Below the pieces are notes generated by a model. That model worked only from the letters and a program-made list of their open reading frames with translations, did not search any database and was not told the origin of the DNA. This document shows positions 18,223 to 28,260 of a stretch of 64,000 nt of DNA, in pieces. The position numbers and the translations under genes are program-made. This stretch comes from Hyphomicrobiales bacterium (GTDB lineage: Bacteria > Pseudomonadota > Alphaproteobacteria > Rhizobiales > Rhizobiaceae), in assembly GCA_900472925.1 (NCBI GenBank), contig UCJU01000004.1, positions 124,001-188,000 on the forward strand. Reading direction: 5' to 3'. Position 1 is the stretch's first letter, and every line of letters starts with the position of its first letter.

Positions 18223-19318
18223 GGCCGCTGTTCTCCGCATGGTAGGCGGCGCCGTCTGCATCGAAGAGATGCGCTCGCTGGCCATCCAGTGAGAGCCCGA
18301 TCCGGTCGCCAATGCTGACACGGCTGAGGCCGATATCTTCTGCAACGATCATGCGGCCATCGGCAAGCCTCGTGTAGAGCAGCGTTCGGTCGCCCAGCCG
18401 CTCCAGCACTTCGACCGTTCCGGTGGTTGCGGAATGTTCGTCATCGCCCGTCCGCCGTATTGCCTCCGCGCGAATCCCCAGCGTATGGTCACCACGGGTC
18501 AGGAGACGGCCTGGCACGCCCGTCTGCAGGCGGGAACCGTCAGACAGCGTAGCTACCGCGAAGCCATCCGCCTCGGAAATTTGCGCGGGCATGAAATTCA
18601 TTGTCGGCGAGCCGACAAATGTGGCGACGAAACGGCTGGCGGGGCGTAGATAAATGTCCATCGGCGTGCCGATCTGTTCTATCTTGCGGTTGTTCATCAC
18701 CACGACGCGGTCGGCAAGCGTCATGGCTTCGATCTGGTCATGTGTGACGAAAATCATCGTCGATTTGACGCGGTTGCGAAGCTGGGCAAGTTCGACGCGG
18801 GTTCGGACACGCAGGGCGGCATCGAGATTGGAGAGGGGTTCATCGAACAGGAAGGCTTTCGGCTCCTTGACGATCGCCCGCCCGATTGCCACGCGTTGGC
18901 GCTGGCCGCCGGAAAGCTGGCCGGGCTTGCGCTCCAGAAGGTGACCGATTTCCAGCATCCTGGCGGCTTCCGCGATGCGGCTCGAAACCTTATCAGCGGG
19001 GACGCCGATGTTGCGAAGGCCGAACGCCATGTTGTCTGAAACCGTCATATGCGGATAGAGCGCGTAGGACTGAAAGACCATGGCAATATCGCGCTTGCCG
19101 GGGGGAAGCGTATCTATACGCTGCCCATTGATAGAGATCGTGCCTTCATCCACGCTTTCAAGCCCGGCGATCATGCGCAGCAACGTGGATTTTCCGCAGC
19201 CGGAAGGACCAAGGAAAACCATGAACTCATTGGCTTTTACAGATAGCGACAGGTTCTCCAGAACGGTCATCGCGCCGTAGCGTTTGGTTACACTGTCTAT
19301 TTCGATCTGCGCAGTCAT
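18215..19318 (-). CDS. Sugar ABC transporter ATPase (UgpC/MsmK type)
   Basis: A 367-residue ATPase with the C-terminal TOBE/OB extension of the MalK group. Walker A is GPSGCGKST, signature LSGGQRQRVAIGRA, Walker B FLFDEPLSNLDA, and the switch His lies in FVTHDQIEAMTLADR. Start at 19318 has GGAG upstream. It is the first transporter gene after the arabinofuranosidase. A weak CGCCCG/CGGGCG stem (19355-19380) lies in the gap and may stabilise the upstream message. Confidence 0.92.
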   Translation of the reverse strand: MTAQIEIDSVTKRYGAMTVLENLSLSVKANEFMVFLGPSGCGKSTLLRMIAGLESVDEGTISINGQRIDTLPPGKRDIAMVFQSYALYPHMTVSDNMAFGLRNIGVPADKVSSRIAEAARMLEIGHLLERKPGQLSGGQRQRVAIGRAIVKEPKAFLFDEPLSNLDAALRVRTRVELAQLRNRVKSTMIFVTHDQIEAMTLADRVVVMNNRKIEQIGTPMDIYLRPASRFVATFVGSPTMNFMPAQISEADGFAVATLSDGSRLQTGVPGRLLTRGDHTLGIRAEAIRRTGDDEHSATTGTVEVLERLGDRTLLYTRLADGRMIVAEDIGLSRVSIGDRIGLSLDGQRAHLFDADGAAYHAENSGHG

Positions 19319-19392
19319 TCCGGTCTCCACCCTACCGTCATTCCTTCAGCTATTCGCCCGCTGCGCAGTGGCACCGGGCGCCAACCGCTCTC

Positions 19393-20959
<1,567 letters not shown>

Positions 20960-21018
20960 AGCCAACAATGGCCAGCGCGTCAAGTTAAAAGCATTGTGCA
21001 TCGCACGCGCAAATCGGC

Positions 21019-21960
21019 CTAACGTGTTCGCAGTCGCAGTAGGATATCCTGATCGTAATTTCCAAATCCGCGCCCGAAAATATTGATGCCGCCAGGATGT
21101 TTAGCGTCTTCCTTCACCCCGATACGAAGACGTATCGAGTGATGAACCTCAAGGTTCAGATCGGAAAGTCGCACGTTCGAAATGCGCAGGCCATCGACGT
21201 AAGAACCCTCCTCATTGACCCGGAAGCTCTTTAGCTTGCCGTATTGAGAGCCCTTCAGCTTCCACCATTCCGGAGTGTAAACCCCTCGTTTGTCACCAAA
21301 GTCTCCGGGAGACGTCCATGTCGCGACATCGATTCCATTGACGGCGAGTGTAATGTCGGAAGGCCAATCGGCACTGGTGCCGGGAACTTCAGAGCTGAGC
21401 TCCAACGCGAATTCGATCTCGCAAATCTTTGCATTCGCGAGTCTGGCATTGTTTGGAAACTGGTATTCCACATAGCCGCGTGTGAACCAGATCAAGGCCG
21501 TTTTCATGCGATCAGGGTCGAGAAATGTGCTGGGAACGTCAAGCAGCCCGATGATACCATCCACCGAGCAGAGACCGCAGGGCGCCGATACCTCGAAGCT
21601 GGTGTAGAGCCCGAGCGGCATCGAAACCTCGATTGCGTTTTGCTCCGTTTCCTTGATGTTGTCCTTGAGAACGATCAGAACCTCGTCGTAAACACACGCA
21701 CAGATTTTCTGGCTTCCCTTGCGCGCCTTTATCGTTTCTGTCCGTATCAGTCCCGCTTCTTCCAGCAATTGTATGCCTGTCGAAACTGTGGATTGCGGAA
21801 GGCTCAGTTGAGCAGCGACGTCGTTGACATTCATCGGCCCTTTTCTTTGCATGAGTTTGAGCATGGAAATACGGGCTGGCGAAGCCAGAGCCTTGATAAC
21901 CGATTGGTGCTCCTCAGGATCGACGACAAGGAAATTTCGGTTCAAAGCCGCGGCTCCCAC
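21019..21960 (-). CDS. ArsR-type HTH regulator with large C-terminal domain
   Basis: About 313 residues: an ArsR-like winged helix (about 18-95, with LASPARISMLKLM and PQSTVSTGIQLLEEAGLI) joined to a 200-residue beta-rich domain not found in classical ArsR proteins. Four cysteines occur as two pairs, C87/C89 (KICAC) and C128/C131 (CGLC), which could bind metal or be structural. The GTG at 21960 lacks a good ribosome site; a TTG at 21945 preceded by GGGAG is an alternative start. It lies just upstream of the GH51 operon and likely controls it, with the C-terminal domain sensing a sugar. Confidence 0.8.
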   Translation of the reverse strand: MGAAALNRNFLVVDPEEHQSVIKALASPARISMLKLMQRKGPMNVNDVAAQLSLPQSTVSTGIQLLEEAGLIRTETIKARKGSQKICACVYDEVLIVLKDNIKETEQNAIEVSMPLGLYTSFEVSAPCGLCSVDGIIGLLDVPSTFLDPDRMKTALIWFTRGYVEYQFPNNARLANAKICEIEFALELSSEVPGTSADWPSDITLAVNGIDVATWTSPGDFGDKRGVYTPEWWKLKGSQYGKLKSFRVNEEGSYVDGLRISNVRLSDLNLEVHHSIRLRIGVKEDAKHPGGINIFGRGFGNYDQDILLRLRTR

Positions 21961-21969
21961 GAGTGGTTA

Positions 21970-21990
21970 TTCCGCTTATATGTATCGGAA
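21970..21990. promoter_or_regulatory. Inverted repeat upstream of ArsR-type gene
   Basis: TTCCG-N11-CGGAA lies 10-30 bases before the annotated GTG start of the regulator gene. It may be a binding site for autoregulation. It differs from the palindromes before the GH51 gene, which weakens the case. Confidence 0.3.
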
Positions 21991-22071
21991 AATCTGATTT
22001 GATCAATGGTACCGCGCACAGCGCATGGTGTTCGGCACGGTCGTTCGGTGCTGCCGTCGAATGACCGGCTA

Positions 22072-23442
22072 TCATTTATCGGACATAGACAGCGTCAACT
22101 GCACGACTGTAAAGCCATTTTCCCTGTAAAAGAGTAATGAGCCGTTGTGCGCTTTTGCGACTTCGGACGCTATTGTCAGGCCCAATCCCGACCCGCGGGA
22201 TTTCGGTCCTTTTTCGAAGGGCGCGAGCATCGACTGTGGATCACCGTCGAACCCGTCTCCGTCATCCCGGACAATAATACTCGCCCCGCTTTCATGTGGG
22301 CTGATCTCGACTTCCAGTCTTGATGTAGCCCCGTGAGCCAAAGCGTTGTTTATGAGGTTGGCCAGCGCCTCGCGTAGACTGATGGGATCCACAGCAAACA
22401 GGACGGGCGGCTCGGCCTGTTTGAAACTGATGTCGATTTCCCTCGACATGGAAAGTGGTACTGCTTTTGACATCACGAGCTTCACCAACTCGTTGATATC
22501 CACGAGGTCCAGCTTACGGGAGTCGATGCGGTGTAGGATCATGGCATGATCCAGCAATTGCCCCGTGAGACGCCCAAGTTCATTGTTTCTGTCTTTGATG
22601 CGGGCTATCGCGTCGCGGACTGCGGCATCGGATTTTGCATTCGAGAGTATTTCGACCTGAGCGTCCAGTGCAGCGAGAGGGGTGCGCATCTGGTGGGCAG
22701 CGTCGCCAATGAACCGTTGGAACATCGCCATACGCCCCGACAATCGACGCATGAACTCATCGATCGCCTGGACGAGGCTTCGTATTTCGACGGGTGGCTT
22801 GGCGTGAATTGGAGACAGATCGTCGAAGTCGCGAGACTGAATCTCCTGTTCGATCTGTATAAGCGGCTTGAGTGTAAATCGCAGCGAAAGCGCGGTGGCT
22901 AAAAGAGCCAGCAAGAACATTACGCCGATCACCCCAAGCGCCTCGTATGTCAACCGGCGGGCGAGGGCGGTGCGGGCGTGGACCGTCTGTGCTACCGTGA
23001 TTTCGGCCCAGCCGGTAATTGCAGGATCGTCGATTCTTTTGGAAATTGTGGCCATGCGGACCGGTTCACCGGCATAGACGCCATCTTCGAAAACCAACTC
23101 CAGCTGTGTTTGTTGAGGCAGAGCTTCGCTGGAAAGGTCACCTGTACCAGCGACGACGATGCCGCGAGGATCAACGACGCGATAAAAAATCAGATCATAG
23201 GCGGCGAGACCTGAAATGGTGGAGGCCGGAGGGTCGAGGGTGACGACGCCGCCCTGCACGAAAACATTTTCTGCGAATTGGACCGCACCGCTTCCAAGCA
23301 GTCTGTCATAAGCCTCCTGAGCAGCGGTATCTGCGGCGTAATACGCCATACAGCCGATGATGATGGCTCCGCCGCCGAGGACGCCTGCGACGAGCCCCAG
23401 GATCCGTATGCTGATAGAGTGGCGGAGTTCACGCAGAAACAA
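22072..23442 (-). CDS. Sensor histidine kinase (TctE-like)
   Basis: A 456-residue membrane sensor kinase. The N-terminal membrane helix is followed by a periplasmic sensor of the 2CSK_N/TctE kind (SGLAAYDLIFYRVVDPRG), a second helix near 175-195, HAMP, the H-box AAHQMRTPL (H250), N-box EALANLINNALAHG and G boxes DDGDGF and GSGLGLTIASEV. The gene overlaps the response-regulator stop by 14 bases. TctE-type kinases usually sense carboxylates in the periplasm; here the divergent operon encodes an ABC importer, whose cargo may be the signal. Confidence 0.9.
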   Translation of the reverse strand: MFLRELRHSISIRILGLVAGVLGGGAIIIGCMAYYAADTAAQEAYDRLLGSGAVQFAENVFVQGGVVTLDPPASTISGLAAYDLIFYRVVDPRGIVVAGTGDLSSEALPQQTQLELVFEDGVYAGEPVRMATISKRIDDPAITGWAEITVAQTVHARTALARRLTYEALGVIGVMFLLALLATALSLRFTLKPLIQIEQEIQSRDFDDLSPIHAKPPVEIRSLVQAIDEFMRRLSGRMAMFQRFIGDAAHQMRTPLAALDAQVEILSNAKSDAAVRDAIARIKDRNNELGRLTGQLLDHAMILHRIDSRKLDLVDINELVKLVMSKAVPLSMSREIDISFKQAEPPVLFAVDPISLREALANLINNALAHGATSRLEVEISPHESGASIIVRDDGDGFDGDPQSMLAPFEKGPKSRGSGLGLTIASEVAKAHNGSLLFYRENGFTVVQLTLSMSDK

Positions 23443-24094
23443 TTTGATATCCCAGGCCCCGCAAGGTCCTTATTTCCACAGAACAACCGCTTAGCTTGCG
23501 CCTTATGCGCGCGACGAATTGCTCGACCGCGTTGGAGCTGGGATCCTGATCAAAGTTGAAAAGCTGATCGACCAGTTCCTCCTTGGAGACAATTCTCTCC
23601 GGCCTTGATGCCAGAATTTCAAGAACGGTCAACTCTCGACGCGTGAGGCTCAGTGGTTTGCCATCGACCGTTGCCACCCGCGCTTTACGATCCACAACCA
23701 GAGCGCCGAAAGAAATGCTGTTATCCGATAGCCCGTCGTTGCGTCTCAACAATGCCCGGGCTCTGGCTTCAAGCTCACCATAATCGAACGGCTTGGTGAG
23801 ATAGTCATCGGCACCCAAATCCAGAGCGCTGATTTTCTCGTTCACCTGCGAACGTGCCGTCAGGACAAGAACCGGGGTTTTTACACGTTTTGACCGAAGG
23901 CTGCGCAGGACTTCCAGTCCGTCGCATCCGGGCAGTGTCAGATCGAGAATGACGAGGTCATAGGTCTGGACATTGAGAAGGTCGATGGCATTCCGTCCAT
24001 CCGTTTCCAGATCCACGGCATGGCCTGCGTTTTCCAAACGTATGGAAATCGCCATGGCAATATCTTCGGTGTCCTCCACAATTAAAACCCGCAC
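23429..24094 (-). CDS. OmpR-family response regulator (TctD-like)
   Basis: A 221-residue two-domain regulator: receiver domain with phosphorylation site D51 (LVILDLTLPG) and acidic pair near the N-terminus (VEDTED), then an OmpR/PhoB winged helix (SLTRRELTVLEILA; VEQFVARIRRKL; IRTLRGLGYQI). Translationally coupled to the kinase that follows. Its promoter region is shared with the ABC-transporter operon and contains an 11-base-period direct repeat, the usual layout of OmpR-family sites. Confidence 0.93.
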   Translation of the reverse strand: MRVLIVEDTEDIAMAISIRLENAGHAVDLETDGRNAIDLLNVQTYDLVILDLTLPGCDGLEVLRSLRSKRVKTPVLVLTARSQVNEKISALDLGADDYLTKPFDYGELEARARALLRRNDGLSDNSISFGALVVDRKARVATVDGKPLSLTRRELTVLEILASRPERIVSKEELVDQLFNFDQDPSSNAVEQFVARIRRKLSGCSVEIRTLRGLGYQIVSA

Positions 24095-24113
24095 GCTTGC
24101 TCCTCACACACTC

Positions 24114-24132
24114 GAGTCAGACAAGAGTCAGA
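24114..24132. promoter_or_regulatory. Direct repeat, likely response-regulator box
   Basis: GAGTCAGA at 24114-24121 is repeated exactly at 24125-24132, a spacing of 11 bases or one helical turn. It lies in the 98-base divergent spacer between the tctD-like gene and the ABC operon. Tandem half-sites at this spacing are typical of OmpR-family regulators. Binding is inferred. Confidence 0.6.
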
Positions 24133-24192
24133 ATAGCTTGCTAACGTGCAAATCGCACTAGAGGAGTTGCAATCTAAATTTCGGGAGGATGA

Positions 24193-24972
24193 ATGGATAC
24201 GCTGTCCGTTGGCGTAACGCCAGAGGCTTTGCTGCGCGTTGAAGGCGTTACAATACAATATAAAACACCTGATGCGCTGATCACGGCCACTCGTCGCGTG
24301 AGCTTCGATGTGTACAATTCCGACCGTTTCATTCTGCTTGGACCATCCGGCTGCGGAAAGTCTACACTGCTCAAGGCGATCGGTGGTTATCTTCCCGTGA
24401 CCGAAGGCAAGATCAATATCAAGGACCGTCCTGTCACAGAGCCGGGTCCAGATCGCATGATGGTCTTTCAAGAATTCGATCAGTTGCTCCCGTGGAAAAC
24501 AGTGCTTGAAAACGTTACGTTCGCACTGACGGCGTCCGGTCGATTGTCGGGTAAACAGGCGCTGGACCGCGCAAAGTCCTACATCGATAAGGTTGGCTTG
24601 TCGAAATTCATGCACAGCTATCCGCACATGCTGTCTGGTGGCATGAAGCAGCGGGTGGCTATCGCCAGAGGGATGGCGATGGAGCCAGATGTCCTTCTGA
24701 TGGACGAGCCTTTTGCGGCTCTTGATGCACTAACGCGTCGCAAAATGCAGGATGAACTCCTGCGTCTTTGGGAAGATACCAAGTTCACCGTTCTTTTCGT
24801 CACGCATTCGATTGAAGAAGCGATCCGTGTCGGCACGCGCATTCTCCTGCTTTCGCCTCATCCCGGCGAAGTGAAGGCGGAGCTCAACAGTATACCGCCC
24901 GATCAACTCGGAACCGGCCGGCAAGCCGAACTCGAGAGCCGCATCAACGATATGCTGTTTGCATCACACTGA
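24193..24972 (+). CDS. ABC transporter ATPase (nitrate/sulfonate/taurine type)
   Basis: A 259-residue single-domain ATPase of the SsuB/TauB/NrtD class. Walker A is GPSGCGKST, the Q-loop is FQEFDQLLPWKTV, the signature LSGGMKQRVAIARGMA, Walker B VLLMDEPFAALDA, and the switch His lies in FVTHSIEEA. GGGAGGA stands just upstream. First gene of an operon with a permease, a binding protein and a secreted hydrolase. Cargo unknown; this class carries small anions, sulfonates and pyrimidine precursors. Confidence 0.92.
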   Translation: MDTLSVGVTPEALLRVEGVTIQYKTPDALITATRRVSFDVYNSDRFILLGPSGCGKSTLLKAIGGYLPVTEGKINIKDRPVTEPGPDRMMVFQEFDQLLPWKTVLENVTFALTASGRLSGKQALDRAKSYIDKVGLSKFMHSYPHMLSGGMKQRVAIARGMAMEPDVLLMDEPFAALDALTRRKMQDELLRLWEDTKFTVLFVTHSIEEAIRVGTRILLLSPHPGEVKAELNSIPPDQLGTGRQAELESRINDMLFASH

Positions 24973-24986
24973 CAGGGGTGACAAAA

Positions 24987-25853
24987 ATGAATGATCTTCT
25001 TACTTTCAGGCCGGAAGTCGTCCACGAGGTCAACTCCAGCCAGTCTCCCATCGTTGCCAAGTCCGTTACCACTTTTGAACGGATTTACCGCCTGGGGTTT
25101 CTGCGCAAAGCCTTTATTCTCGTCATCCTCGCCGTTATCTGGGAGATTTACGGTCGTTGGCTTGCAAATCCACTTCTGTTTCCGACATTCGGAGAGACGC
25201 TGGATGCCTTCGTGAGCAATATCGCCAGCGGCGTTATTCCAGACCGGATGATTGTGTCGCTGCGCACGCTTCTCATCGGTTATGGTATCGGCATTGTTCT
25301 GGCATCCATGCTGACGACGCTTGCTATCGGATCGCGGCTCGGCGCCGACCTGCTCGAGACGTTGACGTCCATGTTCAACCCGCTTCCGGCGATTGCGCTG
25401 CTACCGCTTGCCTTGATCTGGTTCGGCCTTGGTTCGGGCAGTGTCATTTTCGTTCTGGTTCACTCGGTTCTGTGGGCGATAGCGCTGAATACCCATGCTG
25501 GTTTTCGTTCGGTGTCTCCCACCCTCAAAATGGTCGGGCAGAATTACCACCTCAAGCGGCTCAAACTGGTGCGGCTGATCCTGATTCCGGCAGCTTTCCC
25601 GGCAATTCTGACGGGTTTGAAAGTCGGTTGGGCGTTTGCCTGGCGAACGCTGATCGCGGCGGAACTCGTGTTTGGTGTTTCATCCGGTTCAGGCGGGCTA
25701 GGCTGGTTTATTTACGAAAACCGTAATCAGCTCGAAACTGCCAATGTTTTCGCTGGCCTGTTTACCGTCATTCTGATCGGTCTTTTCGTGGAGAATATCA
25801 TCTTTGCAGCCATCGAGCGAAAGACCGTTCGTCGTTGGGGTATGCAGCACTAA
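24987..25853 (+). CDS. ABC transporter permease (SsuC/TauC type)
   Basis: A 288-residue permease with about six membrane segments and the C-terminal motif typical of the class (WAFAWRTLIAAELVFG, SGGLGWFIYENRN). The ATG at 24987 is chosen over a GTG three codons earlier that forms part of the ribosome site GGGGTG. It follows the ATPase by 14 bases. Confidence 0.9.
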   Translation: MNDLLTFRPEVVHEVNSSQSPIVAKSVTTFERIYRLGFLRKAFILVILAVIWEIYGRWLANPLLFPTFGETLDAFVSNIASGVIPDRMIVSLRTLLIGYGIGIVLASMLTTLAIGSRLGADLLETLTSMFNPLPAIALLPLALIWFGLGSGSVIFVLVHSVLWAIALNTHAGFRSVSPTLKMVGQNYHLKRLKLVRLILIPAAFPAILTGLKVGWAFAWRTLIAAELVFGVSSGSGGLGWFIYENRNQLETANVFAGLFTVILIGLFVENIIFAAIERKTVRRWGMQH

Positions 25854-25890
25854 AAATATATATTTTACTGTTCACTAGGAGGAGGAACTC

Positions 25891-26895
25891 ATGAAACTAA
25901 AGAACGCATTTCTAGGTCTGATCGCTGCTGGCTTGCTTGCGACATCGGCCCACGCGGAGGTAAACGAAGTCCGCATATCAAAGGGCTTCGGTATTCTATA
26001 TCTGCCCTTGATCGTGATGGAGAACCAGAAGCTTCTGGAAAAACATGCCAAGGATGCAGGTCTTGGCGACGTCAAGGTCTCCTGGCTGTCGCTTGACGGC
26101 GGCAACGTCATCAACGATGCCATGATGGCGGGAACGCTGGACTTTGCCGGCACCGGTGCCCCGGGTTTTGTCACGCTCTGGTCCAAGGCAAAGGGAATTC
26201 CAAACGTTGAGGTCGTCGGTGTCTCGGGTATGAGCTCTACCGCGCTCTGGCTCAACACGAATAAGCCGGAGATCAAGTCGCTCAAGGATTTCACGAGCAG
26301 CGACAAGATCGCGCTTCCGGGCATCAAGACGTCGCTTGCAGCGGTTGTTCTGCAGATGATCGTTGCTAAGGAATTCGGCGAAGAAAATTACGCGAAGCTC
26401 GATCCGTTCACTGTCAGCCTTCCCCATCCCGAAGCACTGGCAGCGCTTACGAGTGGTAAAACGGAAATCAATGCGCACTTCACATCGCCGCCCTTCCAGT
26501 ACGTCGAAGCCAAATCGCCAAACGTTCACCGCGTCCTGAGCTCGACGGATTATCTCGGCAACATCACGCTTGATGTCACCTTCTCACCAAAGAAGTTTGT
26601 CGATGCCAACCCCAAGATGACGCAGGTCTTCATCGATGCGCTTGATGAAGCAAACGCGCTGATTGCCAACGACAAGAAGCAGGCTGCGGAGATTTTTTCC
26701 AAGAGCTCCAAGGTCAAGGTTGAGCCTGCGGATGCCCAGGAGATGATCGAAGATAAGGATGCGAAGTTTGATACAACCCCGAACGGCATCATGAACTTCG
26801 CCGATTTCATGCATCGCGCGGGGCTCATCAAGGCTGTACCGAGCAAGTGGAGCGATATGTTCGTTCCGCAGCTGTCGGATCGAAAAGGCAGCTAA
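25891..26895 (+). CDS. ABC transporter substrate-binding protein (NMT1/SsuA type)
   Basis: A 334-residue periplasmic binding protein. The signal peptide ends at TSAHA near residue 22, followed by EVRISKGFGILYLPLIVMEN, the usual first strand and helix of the family, and GTLDFAGTGAPGF at the ligand site. AGGAGGAGG precedes the ATG. The sequence does not match a named ligand group that I recognise. It is followed by a strong hairpin before the hydrolase gene. Confidence 0.9.
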   Translation: MKLKNAFLGLIAAGLLATSAHAEVNEVRISKGFGILYLPLIVMENQKLLEKHAKDAGLGDVKVSWLSLDGGNVINDAMMAGTLDFAGTGAPGFVTLWSKAKGIPNVEVVGVSGMSSTALWLNTNKPEIKSLKDFTSSDKIALPGIKTSLAAVVLQMIVAKEFGEENYAKLDPFTVSLPHPEALAALTSGKTEINAHFTSPPFQYVEAKSPNVHRVLSSTDYLGNITLDVTFSPKKFVDANPKMTQVFIDALDEANALIANDKKQAAEIFSKSSKVKVEPADAQEMIEDKDAKFDTTPNGIMNFADFMHRAGLIKAVPSKWSDMFVPQLSDRKGS

Positions 26896-26906
26896 GGTTC
26901 TCCCAT

Positions 26907-26941
26907 CGAGGGTCGAGATCGTTCAAACGTCTCGGCCCTCG
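26907..26941 (+). terminator. Hairpin between binding-protein and hydrolase genes
   Basis: A 12-pair stem with one G-U pair (26907-26918 against 26930-26941) lies 12 bases after the binding-protein stop. It lacks a U-run, so partial termination or protection of the upstream message from 3' decay is more likely than full termination. It could lower expression of the hydrolase relative to the transporter. Confidence 0.5.
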
Positions 26942-27094
26942 AAAACGTCACAAATGCGATGCGAGCGCAAGCCTGTGGCGAGCGCGACCCTGTCAATCTA
27001 TGCAGTTTTTTATCGGCTTGGTCCCGGTTGCTGACTTCACTGGAAAAGACGGTCAGCAACGACCCGTCGGAACTTTCTGATTGAGGAGAGAGAT

Positions 27095-28156
27095 ATGATG
27101 CGAAAACTCGGTTCAATACTGGCGTTCACGACAGCGATGGCACTGTCTGGCCCTGCGTTCTCACAGACATCACCGAAGCCTGACGACGTCAGAATGACCT
27201 GGTTCGGAATCACGAACTGGTATTACGAAATCGGAGACACGGGTATTCTGGTCGATGGCGTCGTGTCGCAGTACGACGAGAAGGGTGCAAAGTCAGATCA
27301 GGGTCTCGTCGAACGTGCTTACAAAGCGCTGGACCGTGGTGCCGGTGTAGACAGCATATTTATCGGCCATGAGCATAGCGACCATTCATTTGATGCCGTT
27401 TCCTGGGCAAAGGTCACTGGGTCGAAAATCTACACGTCCGAGGTCGCTTGCACAGCAGCGATTGCCAAAGGCCTGCCCCAGGCTCAATGCCACCCGGTCT
27501 ACGGGGGAGAGGTCATCAAGGTCGGTGACAATACAGAAGTAAGGGTGGTTCGGTGGCTGCACAGCATGGGTTGTGACGATACCAGCGAAGGAGGCACAAA
27601 GGGTATCGAGACATTCGGTTTTCTTTTCACCGTCAATACATCATCCGGCAAATTGTCTTGGTTTATGTCCGACAGCGGTGCCGGTGGGCAGGAGTTGGTC
27701 ACGAACCGTCTTGTCAACGGCAAGGATTTTGGGTCGCCACTTGGAAATCTCGCCAAGGCTGTCAGGAGTACGGGTCTCGGTGGGTTCGATCTTTGGCAAG
27801 GTGGCCCGGAATCTCGAGTCGTCAATCAAGCGAGAACTCTTCTTCCTGTTTTCAATATAAAGTATTTCATGCCGCAACATTACGGCGCCAGAGGTGGATA
27901 TAATATACTGTCCGGCCTTCATTATGCGTACAAGGAAGAAGAGCAGCCCAAACTGAAGAAGGTTTTGGATGAGTATGGCGTGAAATCATTCATCTCGCAA
28001 AACTACTTCGATTCCTATTCGTATTCAGCAAAGGGAGTGACTTCGCTCAGTTCCGACAAAGCCAAGTCTGCCATGGGCCTTCCGATGAGCGGACCTGGAC
28101 CAAAGCCTCAGGAAGCAAATCCACGGGCTGGCAAGTTGGAATGTGAGGCAGATTGA
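27095..28156 (+). CDS. Secreted metallo-beta-lactamase-fold hydrolase
   Basis: A 353-residue protein with a signal peptide cleaved near AFS-QT (residue 23). The zinc motif is complete: H92, H94, D96, H97 in GHEHSDH, a candidate H156, D193 in MSDSG and H262 in MPQHYG. Four cysteines (119, 132, 160, 350) could form periplasmic disulfides. The fold branch resembles UlaG-like hydrolases rather than class B beta-lactamases. It follows the importer genes after about 200 bases and a hairpin, on the same strand, so it may process the substrate outside before uptake. The substrate is unknown. Confidence 0.82.
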   Translation: MMRKLGSILAFTTAMALSGPAFSQTSPKPDDVRMTWFGITNWYYEIGDTGILVDGVVSQYDEKGAKSDQGLVERAYKALDRGAGVDSIFIGHEHSDHSFDAVSWAKVTGSKIYTSEVACTAAIAKGLPQAQCHPVYGGEVIKVGDNTEVRVVRWLHSMGCDDTSEGGTKGIETFGFLFTVNTSSGKLSWFMSDSGAGGQELVTNRLVNGKDFGSPLGNLAKAVRSTGLGGFDLWQGGPESRVVNQARTLLPVFNIKYFMPQHYGARGGYNILSGLHYAYKEEEQPKLKKVLDEYGVKSFISQNYFDSYSYSAKGVTSLSSDKAKSAMGLPMSGPGPKPQEANPRAGKLECEAD

Positions 28157-28186
28157 TTTTCTTCAGATAATACGGATGAACACAGA

Positions 28187-28207
28187 GCCGCCCGTGCAAC
28201 GGGCGGC
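28187..28207. terminator. Bidirectional hairpin between convergent genes
   Basis: Perfect 9-base stem GCCGCCCGT/ACGGGCGGC with a 3-base loop, located between the hydrolase gene and the convergent GntR gene. No U-run follows on either strand. Confidence 0.65.
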
Positions 28208-28260
28208 GTAGGCTACATTATGAATGCGCCGTAGATTCATGGCGTGAGCGGATCACAATC

